Shown: positions 35,179 to 44,567 of the stretch, piece by piece
Numbering within the stretch: the stretch's first letter is position 1
Layout of the letters: every line of letters begins with the position of its first letter
Origin: Rhodovibrionaceae bacterium
Lineage (GTDB): Bacteria; Pseudomonadota; Alphaproteobacteria; Kiloniellales; DSM-21159
DNA length: 64,000 nucleotides
Direction: 5' to 3'
Assembly: GCA_028279885.1 (NCBI GenBank)
Contig: JANQMX010000058.1
Location: 62,001-126,000 of the forward strand
Made by a program: the position numbers and the translations under genes
Notes under the pieces: model-generated
What the model saw: the letters and a program-made list of their open reading frames with translations, nothing else
Told to the model about the DNA's origin: nothing
The model's database searches: none

Positions 35179-36060
35179 CTAGGCAGCAACGAGACGCTCT
35201 TGGGTGTACTCGGCTAGGAGCAGCAATAGATTGTGACCGCTGCGGTCGCGGCAGGCTGTCAACATGCGCTGATAGCTGACCCAGACCCCGTCGTCGTCGT
35301 CCTGCAGAATCGGCATGAAGACCTGATCGACTCGCTCACCGCGATTGGCGACAACGTCAGTGTAGTCCCGAGAAGCGACGTGGCCGACGCGGTTCTTGGC
35401 CGGGTCGACAGCGCAGTGTTCGCCGACCAGTTTGCTGAGGATCGCGGTGCCGAAGACTTGGGCAAACAGCGAGGTGCGGCCGATGTAGCGGTAGCTGAGC
35501 CAGGCCCCGTCGCCTTCCTCTTGGAACAGCAAGACACGCCCCGAGAGTCCCTCATCGGCAAAGCGGTTCCAAAGGTCTGCATCGATGCAGTCCTTGTTGG
35601 CAGCCAGGAGCGTTCTCGCCCGGCGGATAAGCGGCGTCGCTTCCTCCGTCTCGGTCGTCGCGCCGAGGTTACGAATCCGGATACCTGGAAAGAGAGTCAC
35701 GTTTCGGTAGCTCTGCAGCGCTTCGAGGCGCAGGCAGGCGTCGCGAACGTTCAGGTAGATTTCGTAGGTCCAACCGCCGAAGTAGTAGCGCAGCTTGGCC
35801 CGTTCGACTCCCTGCAAATCCCACAGGCAGGATGCGGCGGACGCAAGGCTGTCCTCGTTGACCTCCGCGATGTCCCACTGGACCGTCACGGTGCCCGGGC
35901 GCTTACTGATCCGAACCATGCCGAGACGTCGAAAGGCAAAGTCAAGCCCAAGACGGTCACGTACCACGGGATCGGGGGAGAAGGGACAGAGCTGGCCAAG
36001 CGCCACGTGATTCCAACAGCCGCAATCGTCGACCCAGTAGTCTCCGTAATCGAGCTTCAT
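35179..36060 (-). CDS. Uncharacterised protein with possible C-terminal PAS-like region
   Basis: 293 residues, not recognised. The N-terminal third has Cys and Trp (DDCGCWNH, QLCPFSPDP) and a strand-rich stretch (TVTVQWDIAEVNEDSLASAASCLWDLQ). The C-terminal half (DLWNRFADEGLSGRVLLFQ, WLSYRYIGRTSLFAQVFG and later YTDVVANRGERVDQVFMPILQ) resembles the PAS_5-type sensors of alphaproteobacteria. It follows the XRE regulator by 54 bases on the same strand, so co-transcription is likely and a sensory role is the working idea. No membrane segment. Confidence 0.82.
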   Translation of the reverse strand: MKLDYGDYWVDDCGCWNHVALGQLCPFSPDPVVRDRLGLDFAFRRLGMVRISKRPGTVTVQWDIAEVNEDSLASAASCLWDLQGVERAKLRYYFGGWTYEIYLNVRDACLRLEALQSYRNVTLFPGIRIRNLGATTETEEATPLIRRARTLLAANKDCIDADLWNRFADEGLSGRVLLFQEEGDGAWLSYRYIGRTSLFAQVFGTAILSKLVGEHCAVDPAKNRVGHVASRDYTDVVANRGERVDQVFMPILQDDDDGVWVSYQRMLTACRDRSGHNLLLLLAEYTQERLVAA

Positions 36061-36114
36061 GGGAACGGTACCTGCGGGCTTGGCCGTCTCTATTGCTACC
36101 GACTTACCGCGGAA

Positions 36115-36519
36115 TTATGCAGCGCGCGAGCAGGCCTTCACAAGCTGAAAGATCTGCTGCTTGATCTGGCCTTCCGGCAGCTCGTTGAGCTGTCGGGCGA
36201 CGCGCAGCGTATCCTTCGGCAGCACTGCGGCATTGCGGATGTCATCCGGTGTCCCGGCGTCTTCCAAGCCCTCGTAAAAGTAGCTGATCGGCACGTCCAG
36301 CGCTTTGCTGATGTGCCACAGCCGGCCGCTGCCGATCCGGTTGGTTCCGTTCTCGTACTTTTGAACCTGCTGAAAGCTGATGTTGAGCTTCTCAGCCAGG
36401 GCTGTTTGGCTCATTCCGTTGGCCTGCCGCAACTGCCGCAGGCGCTGTCCGACATAGGCATCCACGTGGTCCGCCGATCGGGCCAGAATGGCATTCCGTT
36501 TTGTTTGTTTGCGAGGCAT
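36115..36519 (-). CDS. XRE family transcriptional regulator
   Basis: 134 residues from ATG 36519, chosen because GGAGGG lies eight bases upstream; the GTG at 36540 precedes that site. An HTH_3 domain spans about residues 22-80: VGQRLRQLRQANGMSQTALAEKLNISFQQVQKYENG, then RLWHISKALDVPISYFYEG. This is the single-domain form of alphaproteobacterial XRE proteins resembling those of cell-cycle and polysaccharide regulators. It heads an operon with the unknown protein at 35179. The long upstream region has palindromes that could be its operators. Confidence 0.93.
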   Translation of the reverse strand: MPRKQTKRNAILARSADHVDAYVGQRLRQLRQANGMSQTALAEKLNISFQQVQKYENGTNRIGSGRLWHISKALDVPISYFYEGLEDAGTPDDIRNAAVLPKDTLRVARQLNELPEGQIKQQIFQLVKACSRAA

Positions 36520-36875
36520 AAAAGTTTTCCCTCCAGTCACTCACGCAACAACTATTAGACCTAGTACAGCACGCTGTTAACTACCACCTCGCGCTGCCTG
36601 TTGGTGGCCATGACCCTACCGAAATCACAAGGCGGAGCAACCAAACGTTTTGGCAATCGAAAGGTGATGGCAAAGTGTGCCACGCACCAACTGCGTGTCG
36701 ACTGTTCGTTTCGCACAACTTGTTTGTACAAGCAAGTATGTCAGCAATATACCACAACTTCTGTGCGTCTTTTACTCCGAGGGGTGAGATTCGGGCGCCG
36801 TAAGGCCGTTTGAGCGTCCTGAAGTTTGCCCCTTGAAGTTTGACAGGGGTGGCCGTGCTTGGTTACCCGGCTGCT
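36520..36875. promoter_or_regulatory. Divergent regulatory region between the XRE regulator and the valine operon
   Basis: About 356 bases without a supportable gene. It contains CTTGTTTGTACAAG (36719-36732; five-base arms), CACGCA-CCAAC-TGCGTG (36681-36697; six-base arms) and a direct repeat of TGAAGTTTG (36820-36828 and 36834-36842). These are candidate binding sites for XRE and for a regulator of the catabolic operon. No confident -35/-10 pair was found. Confidence 0.45.
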
Positions 36876-38015
36876 ATGGACTTTTCGCTTTCCGAAGAGC
36901 AGCAGGCATTTCAGGCAGCGGCGCAAAGCTTCGCCCGCGAAGAGATGCTGCCCTTCGCCGCCGAATGGGATAGCGGCTGCGTGTTTCCCGTCGAAACGCT
37001 ACGGAAGGCCGCATCCTTGGGCTTTGCGGGCATCTATGTCGCCGACGATGTGGGCGGCTCGGGGCTGGGTCGGCTCGACGCCGCGGTCATCTTCGAGGAG
37101 CTGGCGGCTGCTTGCCCCTCAACCGCCGCGTACATTTCCATTCACAACATGGCGGCGTGGATGATCGACCGCTTCGGCAACGAAGCGCAGCGACAGGCTT
37201 TTCTGCCACCGCTGATGACCATGGAGCACTTCGCCTCCTATTGCCTCACCGAGCCGGGCCATGGCTCCGATGCGGCGAACTTGGCGACTCGGGCCGAGCG
37301 CGACGGCGATCACTATGTTTTGAACGGCAGCAAGGCTTTCATTTCCGGTGGAGGTGAGAGCGACATCTACGTCGTGATGTGCCGCACAGGCGACTCGGGG
37401 CCGAAAGGAATTTCGACCCTGGTGGTGCCGAAGGACACTGAAGGGCTCTCCTTCGGAAAGAAGGAAGTGAAGCTCGGCTGGAACAGCCAGCCCACGGCGG
37501 CGGTGATCTTCGAGAACGCACGGGTGCCGGTGGCCAACCGCCTCGGTGAGGAAGGGGACGGCTTCAAGATCGCCATGATGGGTTTGGACGGCGGGCGTCT
37601 CAACATCGGCGCCTGCTCGATCGGCGGCGCCCGCGCTTGTTTGGAACTGGCGCTCGATCACGTCAAAGCACGCAAGCAGTTCGGCCGCGTTCTCGCCGAG
37701 TTCCAGGCCCTGCAGTTCAAGCTGGCGGATATGGCGACCGATCTCGAGGCATCGCGGCTGATGATCCACAAGGCCGCGAGCCTGTTGGATGCGCGCGACC
37801 CGGCGGCGACGCAGCACTGCGCCATGGCCAAGCGCCTGGCGACCGATGCCGGCTTCGCCATCGTCAACGAGGCGCTACAGCTACACGGCGGCTACGGCTA
37901 CATCCGCGAGTATCCCATCGAGCGCTATCTGCGCGACCTGCGGGTTCATCAAATCCTGGAAGGCACCAACGAGATCATGCGGGTGATCATCGCGCGCCGG
38001 CTTCTGGCTGACTGA
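36876..38015 (+). CDS. Acyl-CoA dehydrogenase, isobutyryl-CoA type
   Basis: 379 residues from ATG 36876, the typical family start ([12 protein letters not shown]). Conserved acyl-CoA dehydrogenase blocks are [42 protein letters not shown] (FAD and substrate), and the C-terminal [30 protein letters not shown] with the Glu of ILEGTNE near the catalytic position. It would oxidise isobutyryl-CoA to methacrylyl-CoA in valine degradation, an assignment that depends on the next two genes. First gene of the operon. Confidence 0.92.
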   Translation: MDFSLSEEQQAFQAAAQSFAREEMLPFAAEWDSGCVFPVETLRKAASLGFAGIYVADDVGGSGLGRLDAAVIFEELAAACPSTAAYISIHNMAAWMIDRFGNEAQRQAFLPPLMTMEHFASYCLTEPGHGSDAANLATRAERDGDHYVLNGSKAFISGGGESDIYVVMCRTGDSGPKGISTLVVPKDTEGLSFGKKEVKLGWNSQPTAAVIFENARVPVANRLGEEGDGFKIAMMGLDGGRLNIGACSIGGARACLELALDHVKARKQFGRVLAEFQALQFKLADMATDLEASRLMIHKAASLLDARDPAATQHCAMAKRLATDAGFAIVNEALQLHGGYGYIREYPIERYLRDLRVHQILEGTNEIMRVIIARRLLAD

Positions 38016-38130
38016 CGGCAGGCCGCCCCGCTCTCGGCCAAGACAGCTCTCTGCCAAGACGGGCTTGCACTCCGCCTTCGCCTTCGCTCTCTTGCGCCCC
38101 GACACGTCTTGGTGGAGGGGCAATAACCGT

Positions 38131-39186
38131 ATGGAATCGGAGATTTACTTCGGCCGCGAAGGCCGTTTGGCGACTATCACGCTCAATCGGCCGAAAGCGC
38201 TCAATTCCCTGACCCTGCATATGATTCGGGAGATGCAGATCCAGCTTGAGACCTGGGCGGACGATCCCGATGTCGGTGCGGTCCTTTTGCAGGGAGCCGG
38301 AGAAAAGGCCTTTTGCGCCGGGGGCGATGTGGTGGCCGTGTCCTTGGCCACCAAGGAAGGCGGCGAGCTGCCGCGTATCTTCTTCCGTGAAGAGTATACC
38401 CTGAACCGCGCCATGGAGTTCTACACCAAGCCGCTGATTGCCCTGATCAACGGCATCACCATGGGCGGAGGGGTCGGCATTTCGGTGCATGGCAGCCACC
38501 GCATCGTCGGCGAGCGCACGCTCTTTGCCATGCCGGAGACCGGCATCGGTCTCTTCCCGGACGTCGGCGGCTCTTACTTCCTGCCGCGGCTGCCAGGGCG
38601 ACTTGGCCAATACCTCGCCTTGACCGGGGCGAGGCTCAAGGCGGCCGACTGCATCTACTGCGGGGTCGGCACGGACTACATTGTCGAAGAGCGCATGGAG
38701 GCGACTCTCACCGCCCTGGCCGAGGCAGAGCTGGGCCCCGACGCCAATGCGGAGATCGACGACATTGTCGAAGGCTTTGCCTCGGACGTCGGAGAGGCGC
38801 CGCTTGCCCAACTTCGGGAAGCGATCGACCGCTGCTTCGCCAGCGATGATGTGGCGGAGGTCTTCGCCGCTCTCGAGGCCGATGGCAGCGATTGGGCGCA
38901 GGAAACCCTGGTAGAGCTCATGGCCAAGTCGCCGCTCTCCCTGCTGGTGACCGAGGAGGAGATGCGGCGAGGCGCGGAGATGAGCTTCGACGACTGCATG
39001 ACCATGGAGTACCGCCTGAGCCAAGCTTTCATGGCGGGGCACGACTTTCACGAGGGCATCCGCGCCTTGCTGATCGACAAGGACAAGGCGCCGAAGTGGC
39101 AGCACGGCTCCATCCACGAGGTCAGCCCGGCCGAGGTCGAAGCCTACTTCGCCCCGCTGGGTGACCGGGATCTCATCTTCGATTAA
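38131..39186 (+). CDS. 3-Hydroxyisobutyryl-CoA hydrolase (enoyl-CoA hydratase family)
   Basis: 351 residues from ATG 38131 with GGAGGGG about ten bases upstream. A crotonase-fold enzyme: NRPKALNSLTLHMI, FCAGGDVVAVS (oxyanion hole), NGITMGGGVGIS, and METGIGLFPDVGGSYFLPRLPG with the acid-base Glu/Asp of the hydrolase branch. The long C-terminal half (about residues 200-351) sets HIBCH apart from ordinary enoyl-CoA hydratases. It releases free 3-hydroxyisobutyrate from its CoA thioester in valine breakdown. Confidence 0.93.
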   Translation: MESEIYFGREGRLATITLNRPKALNSLTLHMIREMQIQLETWADDPDVGAVLLQGAGEKAFCAGGDVVAVSLATKEGGELPRIFFREEYTLNRAMEFYTKPLIALINGITMGGGVGISVHGSHRIVGERTLFAMPETGIGLFPDVGGSYFLPRLPGRLGQYLALTGARLKAADCIYCGVGTDYIVEERMEATLTALAEAELGPDANAEIDDIVEGFASDVGEAPLAQLREAIDRCFASDDVAEVFAALEADGSDWAQETLVELMAKSPLSLLVTEEEMRRGAEMSFDDCMTMEYRLSQAFMAGHDFHEGIRALLIDKDKAPKWQHGSIHEVSPAEVEAYFAPLGDRDLIFD

Positions 39187-39266
39187 ACGAGCGTTTGGCG
39201 CGCTTTTCAGCCGGGCTGCCGTCGTCTATTTCCCTGCGGCACAACGAAGCTTGGGAGGACGGCGCT

Positions 39267-40160
39267 ATGGCGGACATCGCATTCATCGGTCTTGGCAACA
39301 TGGGTGGACCCATGGCTGCCAACCTGGTCAAGGCCGGCCATCGGGTGATCGGCTTCGATCCTGTACCGCAAGCCGTCGAGGCGGCGCGCGGCAAAGGCAT
39401 CGAGATTGCCGAGAGCGCCGGGGAGGCGGCGAGCCAGGCCGAGGTCGTGTTCTCCATGCTGCCGGCCGGTCAGCATGTGCGTGCGGTCTACAGCGGCGCC
39501 GGCGAGGTGATCGCCAAGGCCAAGCCCGGCACGCTGTTCATCGATTCCTCGACCATCGACGTGGCCAGCGCGCGCGCGGTGGAGGAGGCCGCCAGCGCCG
39601 CCGGCCACCTGATGGTCGATGCTCCTGTGTCGGGCGGCGTTGCGGGCGCGGAGGCGGGCACGCTGACCATGATGGTCGGCGGCAGCGATGCGGCCTTCGA
39701 CATGGCCAAGCCTTTCCTGGAGATCGTCGGTGGCAAGGTGGTGCACGCGGGCGGGCCGGGTAACGGGCAGGTCGCCAAGGTCTGCAACAACATGATCCTC
39801 GGCATCAGCATGATCGCCATCTCCGAGGCCTTTACTCTGGCGGAAAAGCTCGGCCTTTCGCCGGAGAAGCTCTTCGAGATCTCCTCGACCGCTTCCGGCT
39901 CCTGCTGGGCCATGCTGAACCACAACCCGGTACCGGACATCGTGCCGACCTCGGCGGCCAACCGTGGCTATGTGCCTGGCTTCGCGGCCGGGATGATGCA
40001 CAAGGACCTGAAGCTCAGCCAGGAAGCGGCGGCGCAGGCCGGTGTGGCGACGCCGATGGGGGCCGAAGCGACGGCGCTCTACACCATGTTCGTCAACGCT
40101 GGCCGGGCCGATCAGGACTATACCGCGATCATCAAGTTCATCGATCCGACGCGGGAGTAG
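39267..40160 (+). CDS. mmsB: 3-Hydroxyisobutyrate dehydrogenase
   Basis: 297 residues from ATG 39267 with GGGAGG upstream. The N-terminal GLGNMGGPMAANLVKAGH is the NAD-binding motif of the beta-hydroxyacid dehydrogenases; DAPVSGGVAGAEAGTLTMMVGG binds substrate and the catalytic Lys lies in GNGQVAKVCNNM (about residue 171). It oxidises 3-hydroxyisobutyrate to methylmalonate semialdehyde. The next enzyme of the route, MmsA, is not in the window. Confidence 0.95.
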   Translation: MADIAFIGLGNMGGPMAANLVKAGHRVIGFDPVPQAVEAARGKGIEIAESAGEAASQAEVVFSMLPAGQHVRAVYSGAGEVIAKAKPGTLFIDSSTIDVASARAVEEAASAAGHLMVDAPVSGGVAGAEAGTLTMMVGGSDAAFDMAKPFLEIVGGKVVHAGGPGNGQVAKVCNNMILGISMIAISEAFTLAEKLGLSPEKLFEISSTASGSCWAMLNHNPVPDIVPTSAANRGYVPGFAAGMMHKDLKLSQEAAAQAGVATPMGAEATALYTMFVNAGRADQDYTAIIKFIDPTRE

Positions 40161-40199
40161 CGCGCCTACATCGCGGAGGATCAGGAGGAGGCTGAGCCC

Positions 40200-40583
40200 A
40201 TGAAGGTTCGCATGGTGAATGCGGAGGATGCTCCGGAGTCATTGGGGGGATACCCGCAGGCTCTGGAATGTCGCGAAACGACCCGCCGTTTGTACATCAG
40301 CGGTCAGGTGCCGGTCGCCAAAGACGGTCGCGTTCCTGATACCTTTGAAGAGCAGGCCGAACTCGCCTGGGCCAACGTACTGGCGCAACTGCGAGCCGCC
40401 GACATGACGATCGAAAACCTGGTCAAGGCAACGATTTTTCTCTCAGACCGCAAGTACGCGCTTGAGAACAGGCGCGCCCGACAGACAGCGCTTGGGAGCT
40501 ATTGCCCTGCGTTGTCCGTGGTGATCGCCGGCATATTCGACGAAGCCTGGCTGCTAGAGATCGAGGCGATCGCCGAGGCGTAA
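40200..40583 (+). CDS. RidA-family protein lacking the usual catalytic Arg
   Basis: 127 residues with AGGAGGAG upstream. The fold is clear: LYISGQVPVAKDGRVPDTFEEQAELAWANVLAQL and the ATIFLSDR and VVIAGIFDEAWLLEIEAIAEA strands. In archetypal RidA the Arg of PxRS holds imine/enamine substrates; here the corresponding stretch is CPALSVV, with Leu. Deaminase activity is therefore doubtful and a different ligand is likely. It follows mmsB by 39 bases and probably belongs to that operon. Confidence 0.88.
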   Translation: MKVRMVNAEDAPESLGGYPQALECRETTRRLYISGQVPVAKDGRVPDTFEEQAELAWANVLAQLRAADMTIENLVKATIFLSDRKYALENRRARQTALGSYCPALSVVIAGIFDEAWLLEIEAIAEA

Positions 40584-40616
40584 GAAAAAAGCCGTCCCCG
40601 GGGGGAGGGGACGGCT
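40584..40616 (-). terminator. Terminator downstream of the molybdenum hydroxylase operon
   Basis: On the minus strand AGCCGTCCCC and GGGGACGGCT pair perfectly (ten pairs) over a seven-base loop, followed by TTTTTTCTTA. It lies 64 bases after the large-subunit stop and directly abuts the convergent Rid gene end, so it may serve both directions. Confidence 0.85.
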
Positions 40617-40632
40617 GAGTGGTCGGGTTGAA

Positions 40633-40681
40633 GGGACTGGCGCTTCCCTCTGGTCGAGAAGCGCACTCGGGACTGGCGCTT
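40633..40681. repeat. 13-base direct repeat and hairpin at the 3' end of the large-subunit gene
   Basis: GGGACTGGCGCTT occurs at 40633-40645 and again at 40669-40681, the second copy overlapping the stop codon of the minus-strand gene. GCGCTTC (40640-40646) and GAAGCGC (40658-40664) also form a seven-base hairpin. Probably a small local duplication. Confidence 0.5.
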
Positions 40682-42869
40682 ACGCGCCACGCAGCTCGTG
40701 CTTGGACAGGGGCAAGCTGCGGATACGCTCTCCAGTCAGCTGGTAGAGCGCATTGGCGACGGCCGGGCCGATCGGCGGTGTGCCAGGTTCGCCCACGCCG
40801 GTGGGAGCCGCTTCCGAGGGAACGATGTGTACCTCGACCTTCGGCATCTCTTCGATGCGCAGGGGCACGTAGTCGTGGAAGTTCGACTGCGCGACCCTCC
40901 CGCCGTCCAGGGTGATCTCGTCGTGCAGGATGGCGCCGAGGCCGTAGCCGATGCCGCCCTCCATCTGCGCCTTGATCTGATCGGGGTTGATGGGCCGGCC
41001 GCAGTCGACGGCGCAGACCACACGCTCGATCTTCGGCGTGCCGCCGTCGAGCGAGACCTCGACGACCTGCGCGACGAACGAGGCGAAGGACTCGTGGACG
41101 GCAATGCCGCGGGCCCTGCCGGCCGGAAGCGGCTCGCCCCAGCCAGCCTTCTCCGCGGCCAGCTCCATCACGCCGAGATGGCGCGGGTGCTCGGCCAGCA
41201 GTTCGCGGCGAAAGTCCACCGGGTCGCGGCCCGCCGCCTCGGCCAGCTCGTCGATGAAGATCTCGACCGAGTGGGCAGTGTGGGTGCTGCCGACCGCTCG
41301 CCACCAAAGCACCGGCACGCCAACGTCCGTGGTGTGCAGGTCGACTAGGGCGTTGGGAATGGCATAGGGCAGGTTGTTGGCCCCTTCGACCGAGGTCAGG
41401 TCGACGCCGTTTTGCACCAGCATGCCCTCGAACGGCGTCCCCTTGAGGATGGACTGGCCGACGATGCGATGCTGCCAGGCCACCAGCTTGCCGTCCTCGT
41501 CGAGCCCGGCGCGCATGCGGTGGAAGTACATCGGGCGATAGCGGCCGCCCTGCACGTCGTCCTCACGCGTCCAGAGCACTCGAACGGGAGCGCGGCCCTC
41601 GATGGCCTTGGCGACGGAGACTGCCTCGGCAACCATATCCGAGTCGGGTGTGGCCCGGCGGCCGAAGCTGCCACCGGCGTAGAGGGTGTGCACCGTCACC
41701 TTCTCGGGCGCGATGCCGAGGATTTGTGCCGCTGCCCCTTGGTCAACAGTGGGGATCTGAGAGCCCGTCCAGATCTCGCAGCCGTCTTGCGTGATCTCGG
41801 CGACGGCGTTGACCGGCTCCATGGGGGCGTGGGCCAGGAAGGGGAACTCGAAGTCCGCCTCCAGCACCTGCGCCGCCGAGGCCAAGGCCGCATCGCTGTC
41901 GCCGTCCTGGCGGGCAACCAGGCCAGGCTGATCGGCCAGCGTGCGATACTCAGCCATGATCTGGTCCGAGCTGCGGGTCTCGCCGGTGCTTTCGTCCCAT
42001 TCGATGGACAGCAGCTCGCGGCCCTTGCTTGCTGACCAGAAGTCGCGCGCCACCACGGCCACACCTTGCGGCACGGCGACAACCTCTTCGACGCCGTTCA
42101 TCTGGAGGGCTTCAGTCGCGTCAAAGGATGCGACCGTGGCGCCGAAGATCGGCGGTCGCGCAATCAGCGCCGTCAGCATGCCGGGGCGCATGACATCGAT
42201 GGTGTAGGTCGCCTGGCCGGTGGTCTTGGACTTGGAGTCGACACGCGGCGCATGTTTGCCGATGAGGATGTGATCCTTCGGATCCTTGAGGGTCACCTCC
42301 GAGGGCGGGGTCTGCTGCGCCGCCAGCTCTGCCAACTCGCCGAAGCTTGCGCTTTGGCCTGACCCAGCGTGGCTCAGTTGGCCTTTCGCCACTGCGATCT
42401 CGCCGGCCGGGACGTTCCACTGTTCTGCAGCGGCGGCGACCAGCATGGCCTTGGCCAGGGCGCCGGCATAGCGCATCTGGTCGTAGGAGTTGGCGATGGC
42501 CGAGCTGCCGCCTGTGCCTTGAACCGGGCCCCAGTGCAGATTGTTGTAGAGCGCGGCGTTGGCCGGTGCATGCTCGGTGCGCACCTGCTCCCAGTCGGCC
42601 TCGAGCTCTTCGGCGGCGAGGGTGGCAAGCCCGGTGTGGGTGCCCTGGCCAAACTCGATGTGCTTGCAGAGGACCGTCACCGTCCCATCCGGTGCGATGC
42701 GCACGAAGGCATTGGGGTCGACCTTGATTGGTCCGGCGCCGGGCGCTGCGCCATAGGCGAATTTAGGTAGGATCTGGAAGCCGATGACCAGGCCTGCGCC
42801 AGCCGAGGCAGAGGCGATGAGAAAGCTGCGCCGATCCAGCGGCGCAGCGGAAGCGCGTTTTGCCAGCAT
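40680..42869 (-). CDS. Molybdopterin-binding subunit of a xanthine-oxidase-family hydroxylase (IorB/aldehyde oxidase type), Tat-targeted
   Basis: 729 residues. The N-terminus [20 protein letters not shown] is a Tat-type signal (RR, then a hydrophobic run), so the enzyme is probably periplasmic. The body has [16 protein letters not shown], the molybdopterin-contact region [21 protein letters not shown], and the C-terminal [23 protein letters not shown] with the catalytic Glu of GVGEPG. This arrangement, without FAD subunit, is that of isoquinoline 1-oxidoreductase or related aldehyde/alcohol-side oxidoreductases. The substrate is unknown. It starts three bases after the 2Fe-2S subunit gene. 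Confidence 0.93.
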   Translation of the reverse strand: MLAKRASAAPLDRRSFLIASASAGAGLVIGFQILPKFAYGAAPGAGPIKVDPNAFVRIAPDGTVTVLCKHIEFGQGTHTGLATLAAEELEADWEQVRTEHAPANAALYNNLHWGPVQGTGGSSAIANSYDQMRYAGALAKAMLVAAAAEQWNVPAGEIAVAKGQLSHAGSGQSASFGELAELAAQQTPPSEVTLKDPKDHILIGKHAPRVDSKSKTTGQATYTIDVMRPGMLTALIARPPIFGATVASFDATEALQMNGVEEVVAVPQGVAVVARDFWSASKGRELLSIEWDESTGETRSSDQIMAEYRTLADQPGLVARQDGDSDAALASAAQVLEADFEFPFLAHAPMEPVNAVAEITQDGCEIWTGSQIPTVDQGAAAQILGIAPEKVTVHTLYAGGSFGRRATPDSDMVAEAVSVAKAIEGRAPVRVLWTREDDVQGGRYRPMYFHRMRAGLDEDGKLVAWQHRIVGQSILKGTPFEGMLVQNGVDLTSVEGANNLPYAIPNALVDLHTTDVGVPVLWWRAVGSTHTAHSVEIFIDELAEAAGRDPVDFRRELLAEHPRHLGVMELAAEKAGWGEPLPAGRARGIAVHESFASFVAQVVEVSLDGGTPKIERVVCAVDCGRPINPDQIKAQMEGGIGYGLGAILHDEITLDGGRVAQSNFHDYVPLRIEEMPKVEVHIVPSEAAPTGVGEPGTPPIGPAVANALYQLTGERIRSLPLSKHELRGA

Positions 42870-42872
42870 AGC

Positions 42873-43334
42873 TTAGCCCTCCATTCTCTTGGCAGCCTCG
42901 TGGATGGCCGCGCGAATCCGTACGTAGGTGGCGCAGCGGCAGACATTGCCGCTCATGGCCACGTCGATGTCCTCGTCGCTTGGCTGCGGCGTCTCTTCGA
43001 GCAGCGATACGGCCGACATGATCTGGCCGGACTGGCAGTAGCCGCACTGCACCACGTCGAGGTCCTGCCAGGCGCTCTGCACGGCCTTGGCTGCGGGGCT
43101 ATCCAGGCCCTCGATGGTGGTGATCTCGGCACCTTCGGCGTCGCCGACGGCGATGGAGCAGGCGCGAACGGGGAAACCGTCCATGTGAACCGTGCAGGCA
43201 CCGCAAGCAGCGATGCCGCAACCGAACTTGGTACCCGTCAGCTGCAAGTGGTCGCGCAGCGCCCAAAGGAGAGGCATATCCGGGTCGGCGTCGACCGTCC
43301 GCTCCTCGCCGTTGACCGTAATCCGCAAAGCCAT
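42873..43334 (-). CDS. 2Fe-2S subunit of the molybdenum hydroxylase (IorA type)
   Basis: 153 residues from ATG 43334. The plant-type 2Fe-2S cluster ligands are in [16 protein letters not shown], and the second, C-terminal cluster in [10 protein letters not shown] and [16 protein letters not shown], as in all small subunits of this family. It moves electrons from the molybdenum site of the large subunit to an acceptor, probably a cytochrome. It has no signal peptide, so it is presumably co-exported with the Tat-bearing large subunit. Confidence 0.94.
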   Translation of the reverse strand: MALRITVNGEERTVDADPDMPLLWALRDHLQLTGTKFGCGIAACGACTVHMDGFPVRACSIAVGDAEGAEITTIEGLDSPAAKAVQSAWQDLDVVQCGYCQSGQIMSAVSLLEETPQPSDEDIDVAMSGNVCRCATYVRIRAAIHEAAKRMEG

Positions 43335-43479
43335 TTCGTTCTCCCGGAGCAACTGGTTAGCAGAACCCACAGGCCATGGCGGCGCACGCGCCGCCGTCGC
43401 CTCCCTGCTCGGAGAACTGGTTCGCAAAACCCTATATCCAAAGGTGCGAAAGGACTTTTTGCTTGCCTAATCCTCCCGG

Positions 43480-43498
43480 CAACCGCCATTGGCGGTTG
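43480..43498. promoter_or_regulatory. 19-base palindrome in the divergent iorA-araC region
   Basis: CAACCGCCA, one central T, TGGCGGTTG: nine-base perfect arms. It lies 146 bases upstream of the 2Fe-2S subunit start and 55 bases before the AraC regulator start. It has the size of a dimer operator; it is a candidate binding site of the AraC-type protein or of another regulator. Confidence 0.5.
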
Positions 43499-43553
43499 AG
43501 CCATCCGGACAAGCTTGCTCCATATCGCGCACTGACCAACATGTGACGCTATT

Positions 43554-44456
43554 ATGAGTGCAGTGCTGACCAACGGTGCTTTCCCCCCGCAAGTGAGCGA
43601 GGTCGCTCAAATGCTTCGTGCCTACGCCACGGCGGAGGGTCTGAACGCCTCGCCGGTCGAAGGCGTTTGCGTTTTTCGCACGGACAGCTTGATGCCGCGC
43701 ACACCGGTGATCTACGACCCCTGCCTCGTGATCGTCGTGCAGGGCTGCAAGCGCGGCTACCTCGATGACCATGTCTTCGAGTACAATTCTTCGAGTTATC
43801 TCGCTTGTTCCGTGCCGGTGCCCTTCGACGTGGAGATCCTGGAAGCTTCGCCTGAGCAGCCCTTCCTGGCGCTCGGCATTCCCATCGTGGCTTCGGAGAT
43901 CGGCGACCTGCAGATGCAGATCGACGATTCCGACCTGCCCGATGAGGATCTGCCCCATGCGGTCGACACCTCGCCCTTGCAGGGGGAGATGCTCGATGCG
44001 GTGGCACGCCTGGTCGGGACGTTCGATAGCGCGTCCAACGCCAATGTGCTCGGGCCGCTGATCCGGCAGGAGATACTCTATCGCGTGCTGACCAGCGAGC
44101 AGGGCGGCGCCATGCGGGCCGTCGTGCAGCGCAAGAGCCACTTCCGCCGCATCGGCGATGTGATGCGGGCGATCCACGACGATTGCGCCCAGCCGGTCAC
44201 CACCGCCGACATGATGCGCATTGCCGGCATGAGCAAGACGACCTTGCACAAGAGCTTCAAGGCGGTGACGGCCATGACGCCGCTGCAGTTCGTCAAGTCG
44301 GTGCGGCTGCATCAGGCCAAGGCCCTGATGCTGAACGAGGGGCTTTCGGCCAGCACCGCGGCCTACCAGGTCGGCTACGCCAGCGCCTCCCAATTCAGCC
44401 GCGAGTTCAAGCGCCTCTTCGGCCTGCCCCCCAGCGAGGTCGGGAAGATCGGTTAG
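43554..44456 (+). CDS. AraC family transcriptional regulator
   Basis: 300 residues. The N-terminal AraC_N ligand-binding region (about 20-170; VCVFRTDSLMPRTPVIYDPCLVIVVQGCKRGYL) is followed by the double helix-turn-helix (about residues 200-295: VTTADMMRIAGMSKTTLHKSFKAVTAMTPLQFVKSVRLHQAK and YQVGYASASQFSREFKRLFGLPPSE). It diverges from the molybdenum hydroxylase operon and is probably its activator; the inducer would be its aldehyde or heterocycle substrate (inference). Confidence 0.94.
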   Translation: MSAVLTNGAFPPQVSEVAQMLRAYATAEGLNASPVEGVCVFRTDSLMPRTPVIYDPCLVIVVQGCKRGYLDDHVFEYNSSSYLACSVPVPFDVEILEASPEQPFLALGIPIVASEIGDLQMQIDDSDLPDEDLPHAVDTSPLQGEMLDAVARLVGTFDSASNANVLGPLIRQEILYRVLTSEQGGAMRAVVQRKSHFRRIGDVMRAIHDDCAQPVTTADMMRIAGMSKTTLHKSFKAVTAMTPLQFVKSVRLHQAKALMLNEGLSASTAAYQVGYASASQFSREFKRLFGLPPSEVGKIG

Positions 44457-44485
44457 CGGCTGCACGGAGCGTAGCGCCGCCTCTC

Positions 44486-44534
44486 TTGATCTTGATCAAC
44501 GACCAGTGGGCCTAATAGCGGTAGAAAAAATAAG
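44486..44534 (+). promoter_or_regulatory. FNR/Anr-type box and class II promoter of the octaheme cytochrome operon
   Basis: TTGAT-CTTG-ATCAA at 44486-44499 is a perfect FNR-type palindrome. A possible -10, TAGAAA (44522-44527), starts 22 bases after it, the spacing of a class II FNR-activated promoter (box centre near -41.5, start near 44534). This predicts expression when oxygen is low. Confidence 0.75.
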
Positions 44535-44567
44535 GATTATGCGACTCAGTGATCAGGAGCAGGTGCG

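Noticed and set aside
40633..40681. Target-site duplication of a mobile element from the GGGACTGGCGCTT repeat
   Set aside because: The copies are 36 bases apart with no transposase or terminal inverted repeats; a simple local duplication is enough.
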